Shown piece by piece: positions 39,533 to 47,944 of a DNA stretch of 64,000 nucleotides; position 1 is the stretch's first letter; each line of letters opens with the position of its first letter. A program made the translations under genes and the position numbers. The notes beneath the pieces were generated by a model, which was not told the DNA's origin, searched no databases, and saw only the letters and a list, made by a program, of their open reading frames with translations. Source of the DNA: Dermacoccus abyssi (lineage in GTDB: Bacteria; Actinomycetota; Actinomycetes; Actinomycetales; Dermatophilaceae). The DNA is taken from NCBI RefSeq assembly GCF_003515945.1, contig NZ_QWLM01000010.1, positions 1 through 64,000 of the forward strand, written 5' to 3'.

Positions 39533-41883
39533 CAGCGCACCTGCACTCGGGTTCCACCCGCGACGCTGGTCGCGAGGATCGTCCGCCCACCGGTGAGGTG
39601 CTCGATGGGCAGGTCTGCGATGGCCGCGGGCTGTGCGGCCACCGGGTTCTCGTGCTCCTCGTCGACGAAGAACAGCGTGTAGTCGGCGGCGGGGGCGCCG
39701 GGCTGGGTGGGAAGATCCTCGGTCGGCACGAGATCGACGAGTGTCGTCGTGGCGACGAAGTCGGTGCCTTGGCGCGTCACCTCGACCGGGAGGTCGACGT
39801 GATCGTCGGAGCCGGGAAGGTATTTGCGCCACACCAGATGGTCGACGACGGGCAGACCCAGGTGCTCGCCGCGCAGGGTGAGGACGCCGTCGGCCTCGCT
39901 CACACGGCGAACGCTGGGCAGGACCGGCCCGGAGATGAGGGTGGCGTTGCCGAATCGGGATCGGGTGATGGCGACAGCCACGTCGTCCTGTCTCGTGATG
40001 ACGTCGCCCGCGTGATCGACCCACGTCAGGTCGAAGTCGCCGAACTCGGTGCGCAACGCCAGCCGGCGCGTGGCGGAGTGCAGGAAGGGGTCGTCGGGGG
40101 AGTCTCCGGCGAGCACGGCGGCCGCGTCGAGAGTGGCTTCGAAGTGAGCGAAACCGTCCTCACCCTCGCTCACCGTGGCGCGGAACTCCACCTCGCCCCC
40201 GGGGCGGAAGACGACGATCGACACCTTGCGCGCAGGGTCGGAGAGAGAGCCCCGCAGCGTCAGAGACGAATCGTCGGCCGTGACATCCGTCAGGACGGTG
40301 GGGAAGGCCACACGGTGCAGGCAGTAGACGTTGCCGGCCGTCAGCCCGGGCTGCATGTACTGCTCCCGGGTGAGGAAGCGGCCGCGGGGGAACTGGGGGG
40401 AACCGGCGCCCGCGCCCGTGAGCATCGTGGTGCGCCGGACCCCGGCGGTCGTGCGCGAGACCTCGAAGCGCAGGGGCCACACCGTGGCACCGAGCGACGC
40501 GATCTGCTCGCGCTCCACGCGGAAGCGCAGGCCGACCGGCCCGCGGTGGCGCGACGCGTCGATCGTGTGGAACGTCTCGACGTCGAGCGGTACGCGCTCG
40601 ATGCCGTTGACGAGGGACACGGTGACCGCGTCCCCGTCGGTGGCCTCGAGGTGCCCGATCTCGGCCGTGGCTTCGATCTCGAGGGCGTCGTGCGCAGCGT
40701 GATCCTCGCGGGCACCGTGAGCGTCGCTGACACCGTCGACCCACCGCACGGACGTGACGAGGGAGCGGAGCGTGAGCGAGGTGAACGGCAGCTCGTACAG
40801 CTTTGAGGGCGTGGCCGCGTTCTTGCGCCCCGGGTAGTTGAGCGTCCAGCGCCAGGGCTTGACGCGGTTGCGGCTGACGGTGGTGCCACCGACGAGGCCA
40901 CCCTCGTCACGGAAGCGGGCCAGGTCGCGCAGGAGATCGGCGTCCCCGCTGCGCAGGGCGTGGTACTGCAACTGGTTGTAGCGGGTCTCCCCGGCGTGCG
41001 GGGGTTCGAGCCGGTCGACGAAGCGCTTGGACAGGGCGAGGAGCCGTTCGACGTCGTCGTCGTGGGCGACGGCGAAGGCTTGCGCGACGGCGACCATGTC
41101 GATCTCCATGAGGTGGCGGTTGGCCATGGAGCGCACCGCGGACGAGGCCTGGCGGTCGAGGACGTCGAACACCATCTCCGCGCTCACGACGCGGTCGAGG
41201 AGGTTGTCGTACTTGAAGACCTGCTGGGTGATCGAGTCACCCGATTCTCGCTCGCGCCAGTAGTACGTGGGCGTCTTGAGGACGTCCACGGTGAGGGCGT
41301 CGAGGTGGGCCCGCATCGTGACCGGCCAGTCCTCGTACTTGATCGGCGGGAACGCGTAGGCGTGATCGGTGTAGAAGTCGCGGCGATACACCTTGTTCCA
41401 CACCATGCGGTCGTACGCGAGGACGGGGCGCTCGAGGATGTGGGTGGCCACGGCGTCGCGCGCACAGGGCCGGGCGTGGGCCCAGGACTGGCGGACTCCG
41501 GAGGTGCGCGAGAAGCGTCGAGCGTTACCGACGGCGAAACTCGATCCCGTGCGTTCCAGGGAATCCACCATGGACTGGAACGCGCGGTGCGGCACGATGT
41601 CGTCGGAGTCGACGAACGTCAGATAGGTGCCGACGGCGTGCTCGAAGCCGGTGTTCCGGGCGGGTCCGAGACCTGCGTTCTTCTGCCGGATGACCTGGAA
41701 GCGCGCATCGTTCGCGGCGACCCGCTCGGCGATCTCGATGCTGTTGTCCGGGGATCCGTCGTCCACGAGGACCACCTGCATGTCTCGCAGCGTCTGGCTC
41801 TGGATCGACTCGAGACATTCGAGGAGGTAGTCCTCGACGCCGTAGAAGGGCACGACGACGGACAGGATCGGGGTCGAGCTCAC
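39532..41883 (-). CDS. GT2 glycosyltransferase with large C-terminal extension (copy B)
   Basis: A 783-aa protein, longer than copy A. GT-A motifs: 'ILSVVVPFYGVEDYLLECLESIQSQ', 'VLVDDGSPDNSIEIAERV', 'LGPARNTGFEHAVGTYLTFVDSDD', 'RMVWNKVYRRDFYTDHAYAFPPIKYEDWPVTMRAHLDAL'. After about residue 400 come several beta-rich repeats of about 90 residues, without recognised family; they may hold a second domain or bind the growing polymer. GTG 41883 is preferred because the upstream in-frame part overlaps pseI. It is translated with its neighbours in the pseH-pseI operon. Confidence 0.8.
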   Translation of the reverse strand: MSSTPILSVVVPFYGVEDYLLECLESIQSQTLRDMQVVLVDDGSPDNSIEIAERVAANDARFQVIRQKNAGLGPARNTGFEHAVGTYLTFVDSDDIVPHRAFQSMVDSLERTGSSFAVGNARRFSRTSGVRQSWAHARPCARDAVATHILERPVLAYDRMVWNKVYRRDFYTDHAYAFPPIKYEDWPVTMRAHLDALTVDVLKTPTYYWRERESGDSITQQVFKYDNLLDRVVSAEMVFDVLDRQASSAVRSMANRHLMEIDMVAVAQAFAVAHDDDVERLLALSKRFVDRLEPPHAGETRYNQLQYHALRSGDADLLRDLARFRDEGGLVGGTTVSRNRVKPWRWTLNYPGRKNAATPSKLYELPFTSLTLRSLVTSVRWVDGVSDAHGAREDHAAHDALEIEATAEIGHLEATDGDAVTVSLVNGIERVPLDVETFHTIDASRHRGPVGLRFRVEREQIASLGATVWPLRFEVSRTTAGVRRTTMLTGAGAGSPQFPRGRFLTREQYMQPGLTAGNVYCLHRVAFPTVLTDVTADDSSLTLRGSLSDPARKVSIVVFRPGGEVEFRATVSEGEDGFAHFEATLDAAAVLAGDSPDDPFLHSATRRLALRTEFGDFDLTWVDHAGDVITRQDDVAVAITRSRFGNATLISGPVLPSVRRVSEADGVLTLRGEHLGLPVVDHLVWRKYLPGSDDHVDLPVEVTRQGTDFVATTTLVDLVPTEDLPTQPGAPAADYTLFFVDEEHENPVAAQPAAIADLPIEHLTGGRTILATSVAGGTRVQVR

Positions 41884-41902
41884 GATGGGCGCTTTCCGTC
41901 GT

Positions 41903-42967
41903 TCAGACCAGGTCCCAGGACACGGCCGTGCCCTTGGCGGCGTCCCGGGTGAAGGTGCGTCCTTCGAGGGTGGAGAACGCATCGGGTGACAGGCCGTTCG
42001 CCGGGCGGATCGAGCGGACGTTCGCGGACGTGACGGTGTCGCCGGCCTTGACGTCCTCGACGACGTAGAGGCTGCGGCGGAAGCGCAGGCCCTCCTTCTC
42101 CTGGGCGCGCGCCCCGATACGCGGTTCGCCGAGGCACTGCCAGGCGACCTTCGTCTGGGTGACGAGCTGGTTCAGCTCGTCGGGCTCCGACGAGAACGCC
42201 GAGTCGACCCCTCCACCCTCACGGCTGAGCGTGACGTGCTTCTCGACGAGCACGGCACCGAGGGCGACCGAGGCGACGGCGGCGCCGATGCCCATCGTGT
42301 GGTCGGAGTAACCGATGAGGGTGCCGAGCGCGTCCCGCATGACGGGAATGCCACGCAGGTTGGACTCGCTCGGGTCGGCCGGGTAGTTCGCGGTGCACGC
42401 CAGCACGACGATCTTGTCGTTGCCGACGCTGCGGGCCGCCTCGACCGCGGCGTTGATCTCGCCGAGCGAGGCCATACCCGTGGAGATGATGATCGGCTTG
42501 CCCTTGCTCGCCGCGTGCCGGATGAGGGGGAGGTAGACGATCTCACTGCTCGCGATCTTGTACGCGGGCACGTCGAACTGCTCAAGGAAGTCGACCGCGG
42601 TCGGGTCGAAGGGGGAGGAGAAGGCATGGATGCCGAGCTCCTTGGCGAGCGCGAAGATCGGCTCGTGCCACTCCCACGGCGTGTGCGCCTCCTCGTACAG
42701 GTCGTACAGGTAGCGGTCGGCCCACAGTTCGTGACCGGAGGAGATCTTGAAGTCGTCGGTCTTGACGTCGATCGTGATCGTGTCGGCCGTGTACGTCTGC
42801 AGCTTGATGGCGTGGGCGCCCTGCTCAGCGGCCATGCGCACGATGTCGAGGGCCTTCTCGAGGCTGCCGTCGTGGTTGCCCGACATCTCGGCGATGATGT
42901 ACGGCTCGGCGTTCGGGCCGACCTCGAGGTCACCGATGCGGATGTTCTCGTGCGGGTTCTGGCTCAT
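41903..42967 (-). CDS. pseI: Pseudaminic acid synthase
   Basis: A 354-aa NeuB/PseI enzyme that condenses PEP with the free 2,4-diacetamido sugar. TIM-barrel motifs: 'YIIAEMSGNHDGSLEKALDIV', 'AIKLQTYTADTITID', 'IHAFSSPFDPTAVDFLEQF', 'YKIASSEIVYLPLIR', 'IISTGMASLGEI', 'IGYSDHTMGIGAAVASVALGA' and 'EKHVTL'. Residues about 290-354 form the SAF (antifreeze-like) domain. The pattern 'FKISSGHELWADRYLYDLYEEAHTPWEWH' favours the pseudaminic rather than sialic acid subgroup. It lies between pseH and the copy-B glycosyltransferase. Confidence 0.92.
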   Translation of the reverse strand: MSQNPHENIRIGDLEVGPNAEPYIIAEMSGNHDGSLEKALDIVRMAAEQGAHAIKLQTYTADTITIDVKTDDFKISSGHELWADRYLYDLYEEAHTPWEWHEPIFALAKELGIHAFSSPFDPTAVDFLEQFDVPAYKIASSEIVYLPLIRHAASKGKPIIISTGMASLGEINAAVEAARSVGNDKIVVLACTANYPADPSESNLRGIPVMRDALGTLIGYSDHTMGIGAAVASVALGAVLVEKHVTLSREGGGVDSAFSSEPDELNQLVTQTKVAWQCLGEPRIGARAQEKEGLRFRRSLYVVEDVKAGDTVTSANVRSIRPANGLSPDAFSTLEGRTFTRDAAKGTAVSWDLV

Positions 42968-43014
42968 GCTTGGGGCTCCTCGCTCGTCTGCGATTGGCTG
43001 GGTGACGCTCTGCG

Positions 43015-43509
43015 TCAGGACGTGCGCTCGCGGCGCACGTGGATGACCTGCGTCGGCTTGCCGCCGATCTCGCGCGTCTCGGTCTCCATCTCGACGAAAC
43101 CGTTGCGCTTGTTGAAGCGACGAACGCCCTCGTTCACCTCGAGCACCTCGGCGTCCAAGGTGTCGATATCGAGCTGCGCGTCAGCGTACTTGACCGCCTC
43201 GCGCTGGATCTGGATCCACGCAGGCAGCAGCTCGCCTCGCTCCGTGAGGCCGTCGTTGTCGAGGTAGTAACCCCACCAGGAGGTCTTCGCCTCGGCGTCG
43301 TAGTCGAAGAACGTGACGACACCGGCGGGCACTCCGCCGCGCTCGTACATGAGCACGCGTCGGCTCGGGTTGTCCTTCGTGTTCGCCCACCACGCCGCAT
43401 GCTCGTCGGGCGAGATGACGTGCTGGGTGAGAGAGACGGCGCGTACCTCGTCGTGATTGCGCCAGGTGCGCACGTTTTCCTGGTCGGCGTCCGTGGCGGG
43501 GCGAAGCAT
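43015..43509 (-). CDS. pseH: PseH-like N-acetyltransferase
   Basis: A 164-aa GNAT protein: 'LRPATDADQENVRTWRN', 'ISPDEHAAWW', 'VGVVTFFDYD' like strand ('AGVVTFFDYDAEAKTSWWGYYLD'), 'EVLEVNEGVRRFNKRNGFVEME'. PseH acetylates the 4-amino group of the UDP-altrose intermediate with acetyl-CoA. ATG 43509 has CGGGAG 9 nt upstream; the longer frame would read into the divergent promoter region. First gene of the pse operon, 47 bp from pseI. Confidence 0.82.
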   Translation of the reverse strand: MLRPATDADQENVRTWRNHDEVRAVSLTQHVISPDEHAAWWANTKDNPSRRVLMYERGGVPAGVVTFFDYDAEAKTSWWGYYLDNDGLTERGELLPAWIQIQREAVKYADAQLDIDTLDAEVLEVNEGVRRFNKRNGFVEMETETREIGGKPTQVIHVRRERTS

Positions 43510-43690
43510 GCGAACTCCCGTTCTCAACTCGGTGACTCGGACCGTCAGGGCCCGACTCACCACGATACCGGCCGCAGGTGTGGCCACGCGACGCTGACGC
43601 GTTCCCGCGCGTCTCGGCGACGAAGAGCGTGTGGGCGCACCGCAGCGCACCCTTCGTGCGTCGCGCGATCTCACAGGTGAGGCGAAGCCC

Positions 43691-43696
43691 TAGACT
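43691..43696 (+). promoter_or_regulatory. -10 element of the ACP operon
   Basis: TAGACT, leader about 75 nt, AAGGAGAG before the ATG. Confidence 0.4.
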
Positions 43697-43775
43697 GTCG
43701 TCAGCACACGTGTCTGCGTCGACGGCGGTCGCCCCACCGAAGGCGCGGGTCATTTCGCACGATGAAGGAGAGTCC

Positions 43776-44030
43776 ATGAGCACGCTCAGCCGCGAGCAGG
43801 TCCGCACGATGATGGGTGAGGTTCTCACCGCGCAGGGCAAGGAGCTGCCGTCCGAGGACTCGGCTCGTCTCGACGCCATCGGCTTCCGCTCGCTCGACTT
43901 CTCCGAACTCGCCCTTCAGGTCGAGGACGAGCTCGACACCGAGCTCAACTTCGACGCGCCCGGCCTGCGTTCCATCGAGACCGTCGGCGACGTGCTCGAC
44001 TTCATCGACGAACTGCAGAAGGCCTCCTGA
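43776..44030 (+). CDS. Acyl carrier protein
   Basis: An 84-aa carrier protein. The phosphopantetheine Ser is Ser39 in 'IGFRSLDFSELALQVEDELD'; the residue before it is Arg rather than the usual Asp (DSL). The fold is otherwise standard, with an acidic recognition helix. It is 2 bp upstream of an acyl-AMP ligase gene and should carry a dedicated acyl group. ATG 43776 follows AAGGAGAG. Confidence 0.85.
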   Translation: MSTLSREQVRTMMGEVLTAQGKELPSEDSARLDAIGFRSLDFSELALQVEDELDTELNFDAPGLRSIETVGDVLDFIDELQKAS

Positions 44031-44032
44031 TC

Positions 44033-45319
44033 TTGGCGTCACAGGCCAACGGCGCTCCAGCGGGCGCGAACAACCGCGTCGTCGTCGGAGACTTCGACGG
44101 CACGTGGGCCGAGCTCGCCGAGTCGAGCTTCGGTGCGAGCAACGACACGCTCTCGGCACCTCTCGCCGCAGCGTTCCTCGTGAGCGGCCACCGCGGCGCA
44201 GCGCAGGCCGCGTGGCTCGCCGCCACGGAGGCGAACCGCGAGACCCTCATCGCCACCGCGGCACGCATCGACGACGAGCAGGCCGAGGGCTTCCGCGAGT
44301 TCGGTCTGTCCCTCGTGCGCGACGGCGCGGGCGGCGTGGACGTCGCTCCCGCCACCAACGAGCGCGACGCCGAGGACGGTCGCGTCTGGCTGCTGACGTC
44401 CGGTTCGACCGGGCGCCCCAAGCAGGTGGCGCACACCCTTGCCTCCCTCACGACCGTCGCCGGCGACCAACCCGCGCGCACCTGGCTGTGCCCCTACACG
44501 CCGGGCGCCTACGCGTGGTGGCAGGTCGTCACCCTCTCGATCGCGCTGCCAGGTCAGGACATCGTCTTCGTCGACCCCGCGCAGCTCGCCGAATGGCCCG
44601 AGCAGGCGCTCGCCGCCGGCGTCACTGCCGCCTCGGGTACGCCGACGTTCTGGCGTCAGGCCCTGTGGCGCAGCGGCGACGTGCTCGCGCAGCTGAAACT
44701 CGAGCAGGTCACCCTCGGCGGCGAACCCGTCGACCAGGCCATCCTCGACCGCCTGCGTGAGGTGTTCCCGAACGCCCGCATCTCGTGGATCTACGCGAGC
44801 TCCGAAGCGGGCGCCGCCATCGCCGTCCACGACGGCCTGGCCGGCTTCCCCGAAGCCTGGCTCGAACGTGACGTGCCCGGTCGTCCGCGCCTGTCCGTGG
44901 AGGACGGTGAGTTGCTCATCGCCTCGCCCAAGGCCGCCGAGGGCATGGACGCCGTCATCCGCACCGGCGACACCGTCGACATTGCCGACGGCCGCGTCGT
45001 CATCACCGGCCGGGCCGCGAGCGACGAGATCAACGTCGGCGGGTCCAAGGCCTCCGCCGGCAAGGTGCGCGCCGCGCTCCTGGCCCACCCCGACGTCGCC
45101 TGGGCCGCCGTCCGCGGCCGCAAGGCGCCCCTCGTCGGCAACGTCGTCGCAGCCGACGTCGTCCTGCGTGACGGCCTCGACAAGGCCTCCGACGACGCGC
45201 CCACCCAAGCCGATCTGCAGGCATGGTGCGGCGAACGACTCCCCGAATACGCGGTACCCCGCCGCATCCGATACCTCAGTGAAATCCCGATCAAGGAGAG
45301 CTTGAAGAGCGATGTCTGA
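44033..45319 (+). CDS. AMP-dependent acyl-ACP ligase-like enzyme
   Basis: A 428-aa adenylating protein, shorter than the usual 500 residues. The ATP loop is 'LLTSGSTGRPKQVAHT', then 'GTPTFWRQALWRSGD', 'TLGGEPVDQAILDRL', 'RTGDTVDIADGRVVITGRAASDEINVGGSKAS' and C-terminal 'EIPIKESLKSDV' with the catalytic Lys. It probably loads an acyl group onto the ACP encoded just upstream. It starts with TTG and overlaps the next gene by 8 bp. Confidence 0.75.
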   Translation: MASQANGAPAGANNRVVVGDFDGTWAELAESSFGASNDTLSAPLAAAFLVSGHRGAAQAAWLAATEANRETLIATAARIDDEQAEGFREFGLSLVRDGAGGVDVAPATNERDAEDGRVWLLTSGSTGRPKQVAHTLASLTTVAGDQPARTWLCPYTPGAYAWWQVVTLSIALPGQDIVFVDPAQLAEWPEQALAAGVTAASGTPTFWRQALWRSGDVLAQLKLEQVTLGGEPVDQAILDRLREVFPNARISWIYASSEAGAAIAVHDGLAGFPEAWLERDVPGRPRLSVEDGELLIASPKAAEGMDAVIRTGDTVDIADGRVVITGRAASDEINVGGSKASAGKVRAALLAHPDVAWAAVRGRKAPLVGNVVAADVVLRDGLDKASDDAPTQADLQAWCGERLPEYAVPRRIRYLSEIPIKESLKSDV

Positions 45320-46064
45320 AACCACCAAGACGCCGATCCCGGCCGCCACGTGCGTCCTCATCTCCGGCGGCTCGCGCGGCCTCGGCCTTGCCTTCGTCGA
45401 AGACGTGCTCGCCCAGGGCGCCAAGGTGGCCGCGTTCGCGCGCAGCGTCACGCCTGAGCTGCAGAAGCTCATGGACGAGCAGCCCGAGCGCGTCTACGTC
45501 GGCTCCGTCGACATCACCGACCCCAAGGCCGTCACCACGTTCATCAAGGACGCCTCCAAGGTGCTCGGCCCCATCGACGCGCTCGTCAACAACGCCGCCA
45601 TCGGGCAGGACTCGCTCCACCTCCACACGACGCCCGAGCGCATCGAAGACATCATCTCGACGAACCTCACCTCCACGCTGCTCGTGACGCGCGCCTTCAT
45701 GCGCCACGCCATGGCCAAGGTCGGCAAGGGGCGCATCGTCAACGTCACCAGCGTCTGTGCCCAGCGCGGCTACGCCGGCCTCGTCGCCTACTCCGCCACC
45801 AAGGGCGGCCTCGACGCCGCCACCCGCTCCCTCGCCCGCGAAATGCACGGACGCTTCCTCGTCAACTCGATCGCGCCCGGCTTCTTCGCCTCCGAAATGA
45901 GCTCCGTGCTCGGCACCGAACAGCTCTCCACCATCACCCGACGCACGCCCACCGGCCAGCTCGTCGAACCGGAGAACATCACGCCCACCCTGCGCATGCT
46001 GCTCTTCGAAGACACCAACATCAACGGCATGGTGCTGACGATCGACGGTGGCGGGAGCATCTGA
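45312..46064 (+). CDS. SDR family 3-oxoacyl-ACP reductase-like
   Basis: A 250-aa reductase with 'CVLISGGSRGLGLAFV' (NADP loop), 'LVNNAAIGQDSLHL', 'IVNVTSVCAQRGYAGLVAYSATKGG' (Ser-Tyr-Lys) and 'NGMVLTIDGGGSI'. It is FabG-like and may reduce a 3-oxoacyl group on the neighbouring ACP, or act on a sugar. Translationally coupled to the ligase. It ends just before the hairpin modules. Confidence 0.8.
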   Translation: MSETTKTPIPAATCVLISGGSRGLGLAFVEDVLAQGAKVAAFARSVTPELQKLMDEQPERVYVGSVDITDPKAVTTFIKDASKVLGPIDALVNNAAIGQDSLHLHTTPERIEDIISTNLTSTLLVTRAFMRHAMAKVGKGRIVNVTSVCAQRGYAGLVAYSATKGGLDAATRSLAREMHGRFLVNSIAPGFFASEMSSVLGTEQLSTITRRTPTGQLVEPENITPTLRMLLFEDTNINGMVLTIDGGGSI

Positions 46065-46074
46065 TCCGTCCCTA

Positions 46075-46150
46075 GCTGCGTCTTCCGGCGAATGACTTCA
46101 GGGCGCGAGCTCGCTCGCGCCCTGAAGTCATTCGCTCGGTGCGACACAGC
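46075..46150. repeat. Structured module 1: hairpin in repeated flanks
   Basis: Outer sequences GCTGCGTCTTCCGGCGA (46075-46091) and TCGCTCGGTGCGACACAGC (46132-46150) enclose a 21-bp perfect hairpin, arms 46088-46108 and 46115-46135, loop 6 nt (GCTCGC). The flanks recur around module 2, but the inner arm sequence is different. It could be a strong terminator for the ACP operon, or an RNA element. Confidence 0.6.
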
Positions 46151-46160
46151 GATTTCCCTT

Positions 46161-46236
46161 GCTGCATCTTCCGGCGACGGGCTTGACGCCACGAGCAAGC
46201 TCGCGACGTCAAGCCCGTCGCTCGGTGCGACACAGC
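46161..46236. repeat. Structured module 2: hairpin in repeated flanks
   Basis: Same outer sequences as module 1 (46161-46177, one base different; 46218-46236, identical) around another hairpin: arms 46174-46188 and 46207-46221 (15 bp perfect), continued by 6 more pairs with 2 mismatches, ending in a 2-nt centre. The arms have changed together, so base pairing, not sequence, has been kept. Confidence 0.6.
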
Positions 46237-46256
46237 TGCGGGCGCTCGACCTTCAC

Positions 46257-46301
46257 GCGGCATGTCCCACGGCTTCGCAAGCTCAGCCGGGGACATGCCG
46301 C
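46257..46301. repeat. Third hairpin
   Basis: Arms GCGGCATGTCCC and GGGACATGCCGC (12 bp perfect, 46257-46268 and 46290-46301) with an inner 5-bp stem (46270-46274 / 46285-46289). It lacks the repeated flanks of the two modules. The rest of the 46302-46488 stretch shows no gene. Confidence 0.55.
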
Positions 46302-46488
46302 GTTTCGGTCTCGCGGCGTCCACTTCCAGCGTTGTTGCGTTGGGACAAGAGGGCGCGGCTCGTTCGCGTGGCGGGGGAGCCGCCGCGGGCACGGTTGGTC
46401 TGCGTCGTGGGTACCGGCCTGTCTCGACGATCGAGGGTACTCATCTGAGACGCTGTGTTGAGGCTCGCTGTTGGGAAGGAACGGCACG

Positions 46489-46971
46489 GTGAACGCTGCT
46501 GATCTGCTGGCCGCCGCGGTGCGGGACGGGCAGCTCGAACGGTCGTCCGGGGTCTCGCCTCACGAGCACCCCCTCGCGGCGCGCAGCTACCTGTCCGACG
46601 GCACCGGGCTCGCGTGGCACGTTCCCTCCGCGCTGCGCAGCCACGGCACCTTCGTCCTCGACGCCGAAATCCCACGGCCCGTGCGTTCAACTCTCGTGCG
46701 GCGCTACGGCGTCGACGACCCCGACACCTTCGCCGAACGCTGGACCCGCGCAGAGGCTCTCGCCAAACTCGCCGACCTGCCCATCATCACCTGGCTCAGC
46801 CGCCACGGACTCACCGTGCCCGAACACGTCGGCGCACTGCGCGATGTCGGCGAGACCGACTGGAGCACCGAGCGGTTCGGCGACGTCATCGTGACCTTTG
46901 CCGTCACCGCACACGCTCAGCGGGCCGACACGAGCGAGGAGCGTTCTCCGGCTGTCGGTGGCACCGTCTAG
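46489..46971 (+). CDS. 4'-phosphopantetheinyl transferase-like protein
   Basis: A 160-aa protein starting with GTG after GGAAGGA. 'ERWTRAEALAKLADLPI' matches the W-x-K-E-A-x-x-K motif of phosphopantetheinyl transferases except that Lys before Glu is Ala, and 'FVLDAEIPRPVR' occupies the place of the usual GxDxE. It is shorter than typical (about 200-240 residues), lacking much of the first half. It may be a minimal or inactive relative that serves the ACP gene 2.5 kb upstream. A low-confidence assignment. Confidence 0.4.
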   Translation: MNAADLLAAAVRDGQLERSSGVSPHEHPLAARSYLSDGTGLAWHVPSALRSHGTFVLDAEIPRPVRSTLVRRYGVDDPDTFAERWTRAEALAKLADLPIITWLSRHGLTVPEHVGALRDVGETDWSTERFGDVIVTFAVTAHAQRADTSEERSPAVGGTV

Positions 46972-46974
46972 CCT
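46969..46974 (+). promoter_or_regulatory. -10 element of the GT2 gene at 47041
   Basis: TAGCCT, overlapping the stop codon of the previous gene; leader about 60 nt with AAGGAGAAGG before the ATG. Confidence 0.45.
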
Positions 46975-47040
46975 GGGACGCATTCCAAAAAATCGAGCAG
47001 TGCCATCGAAGGCGCGGCAACGGACGACGAAGGAGAAGGC

Positions 47041-47943
47041 ATGACGCAGGAGCCGCAGACGGGTGCCACCCCGCCTCGCGTCGGCGTCGTCCTCATGACG
47101 ATGGGCAACCGCCCCGACGACCTCGAACGGGCCATCTCGTCCCTGAACCAGCAGCGCGGAGTCGAACTCGACATCGTGCTGCTCGGCAACGGCTGGAACC
47201 CGGCCGAGAACCCGTGGCCGTTCCCGGCGAACGTGCGCACCATCCACTCGCCGGAGAACCTCGGCATCCCCGAAGGCCGAAACGTCGGTGCGCGGGAAGC
47301 CCGCGGCGACTACCTGTTCTTCTACGACGACGACGCCACCCTCCCCACTGACCACGTCCTCGCCGACATGGTGGCCGAGCTGGAGAAACGGGCCGACAAC
47401 GCCGTCATCGGCCCGCTCGGGCAGGACCCCACGGGAAAGCCGACGCCACGCCGCTGGATTCCGCGCCTCAACGTCAAGAACAACGGAAAGCCCGGCCCGG
47501 CCACCTGGTTCCTCGAAGGCATCCACCTCTCGCGCCGCACCGCATTCGATCAGGTCGGCGGCTGGCCGGGGCACTTCTTCTACGGTCACGAAGGCATCGA
47601 CCTCGCCTGGCGACTCATCGATGCGGGCTGGGTCATCCAGTACGTACCCAGCATCACTGTGAACCACCCGGCCACGTCTCCGGCACGGCACGCCGTCTAT
47701 TACCGGATGAACGCGCGAAACCGCGTGTGGGTGGCCAAGCGCAACCTACCGGCGCCCCTCGTGCCGCTGTACATCGGTAACTGGGCGGCCATCACCCTGC
47801 TTCGCGTCAAGGACAAGACCGCACTCAAGGTCTGGTTCGCCGGCCTTGCCGAGGGCCTGCGCACCGACGCGGGGGAGCGGCACGTCATGTCGTGGCGCAC
47901 GGTCGCGAAGCTCACCCGCCTCGGCCGGCCCCCGGTGATCTGA
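47041..47943 (+). CDS. GT2 glycosyltransferase
   Basis: A 300-aa GT-A enzyme: 'VGVVLMTMGNRPDDLERAISSL', 'NLGIPEGRNVGAREARGDYLFFYDDDATL' (DDD metal site), 'FLEGIHLSRRTAFDQVGGWPGHFFYGHEGIDLAWRLIDAG' (acceptor acids) and a basic tail. No membrane spans. It resembles rhamnosyl- and galactofuranosyl-type transferases of wall glycans; the sugar is unknown. It precedes the sialyltransferase-like gene by 1 bp. Confidence 0.85.
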   Translation: MTQEPQTGATPPRVGVVLMTMGNRPDDLERAISSLNQQRGVELDIVLLGNGWNPAENPWPFPANVRTIHSPENLGIPEGRNVGAREARGDYLFFYDDDATLPTDHVLADMVAELEKRADNAVIGPLGQDPTGKPTPRRWIPRLNVKNNGKPGPATWFLEGIHLSRRTAFDQVGGWPGHFFYGHEGIDLAWRLIDAGWVIQYVPSITVNHPATSPARHAVYYRMNARNRVWVAKRNLPAPLVPLYIGNWAAITLLRVKDKTALKVWFAGLAEGLRTDAGERHVMSWRTVAKLTRLGRPPVI

Positions 47944-47944
47944 C

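Noticed and set aside
46075-46301. CRISPR array
   Set aside because: Only two modules, each an inverted repeat with its own arms; no regular repeat-spacer spacing and no cas genes.
46081-46448. Short plus-strand frames over the hairpin modules
   Set aside because: They translate the repeated hairpin arms and show no ribosome site or conserved pattern.
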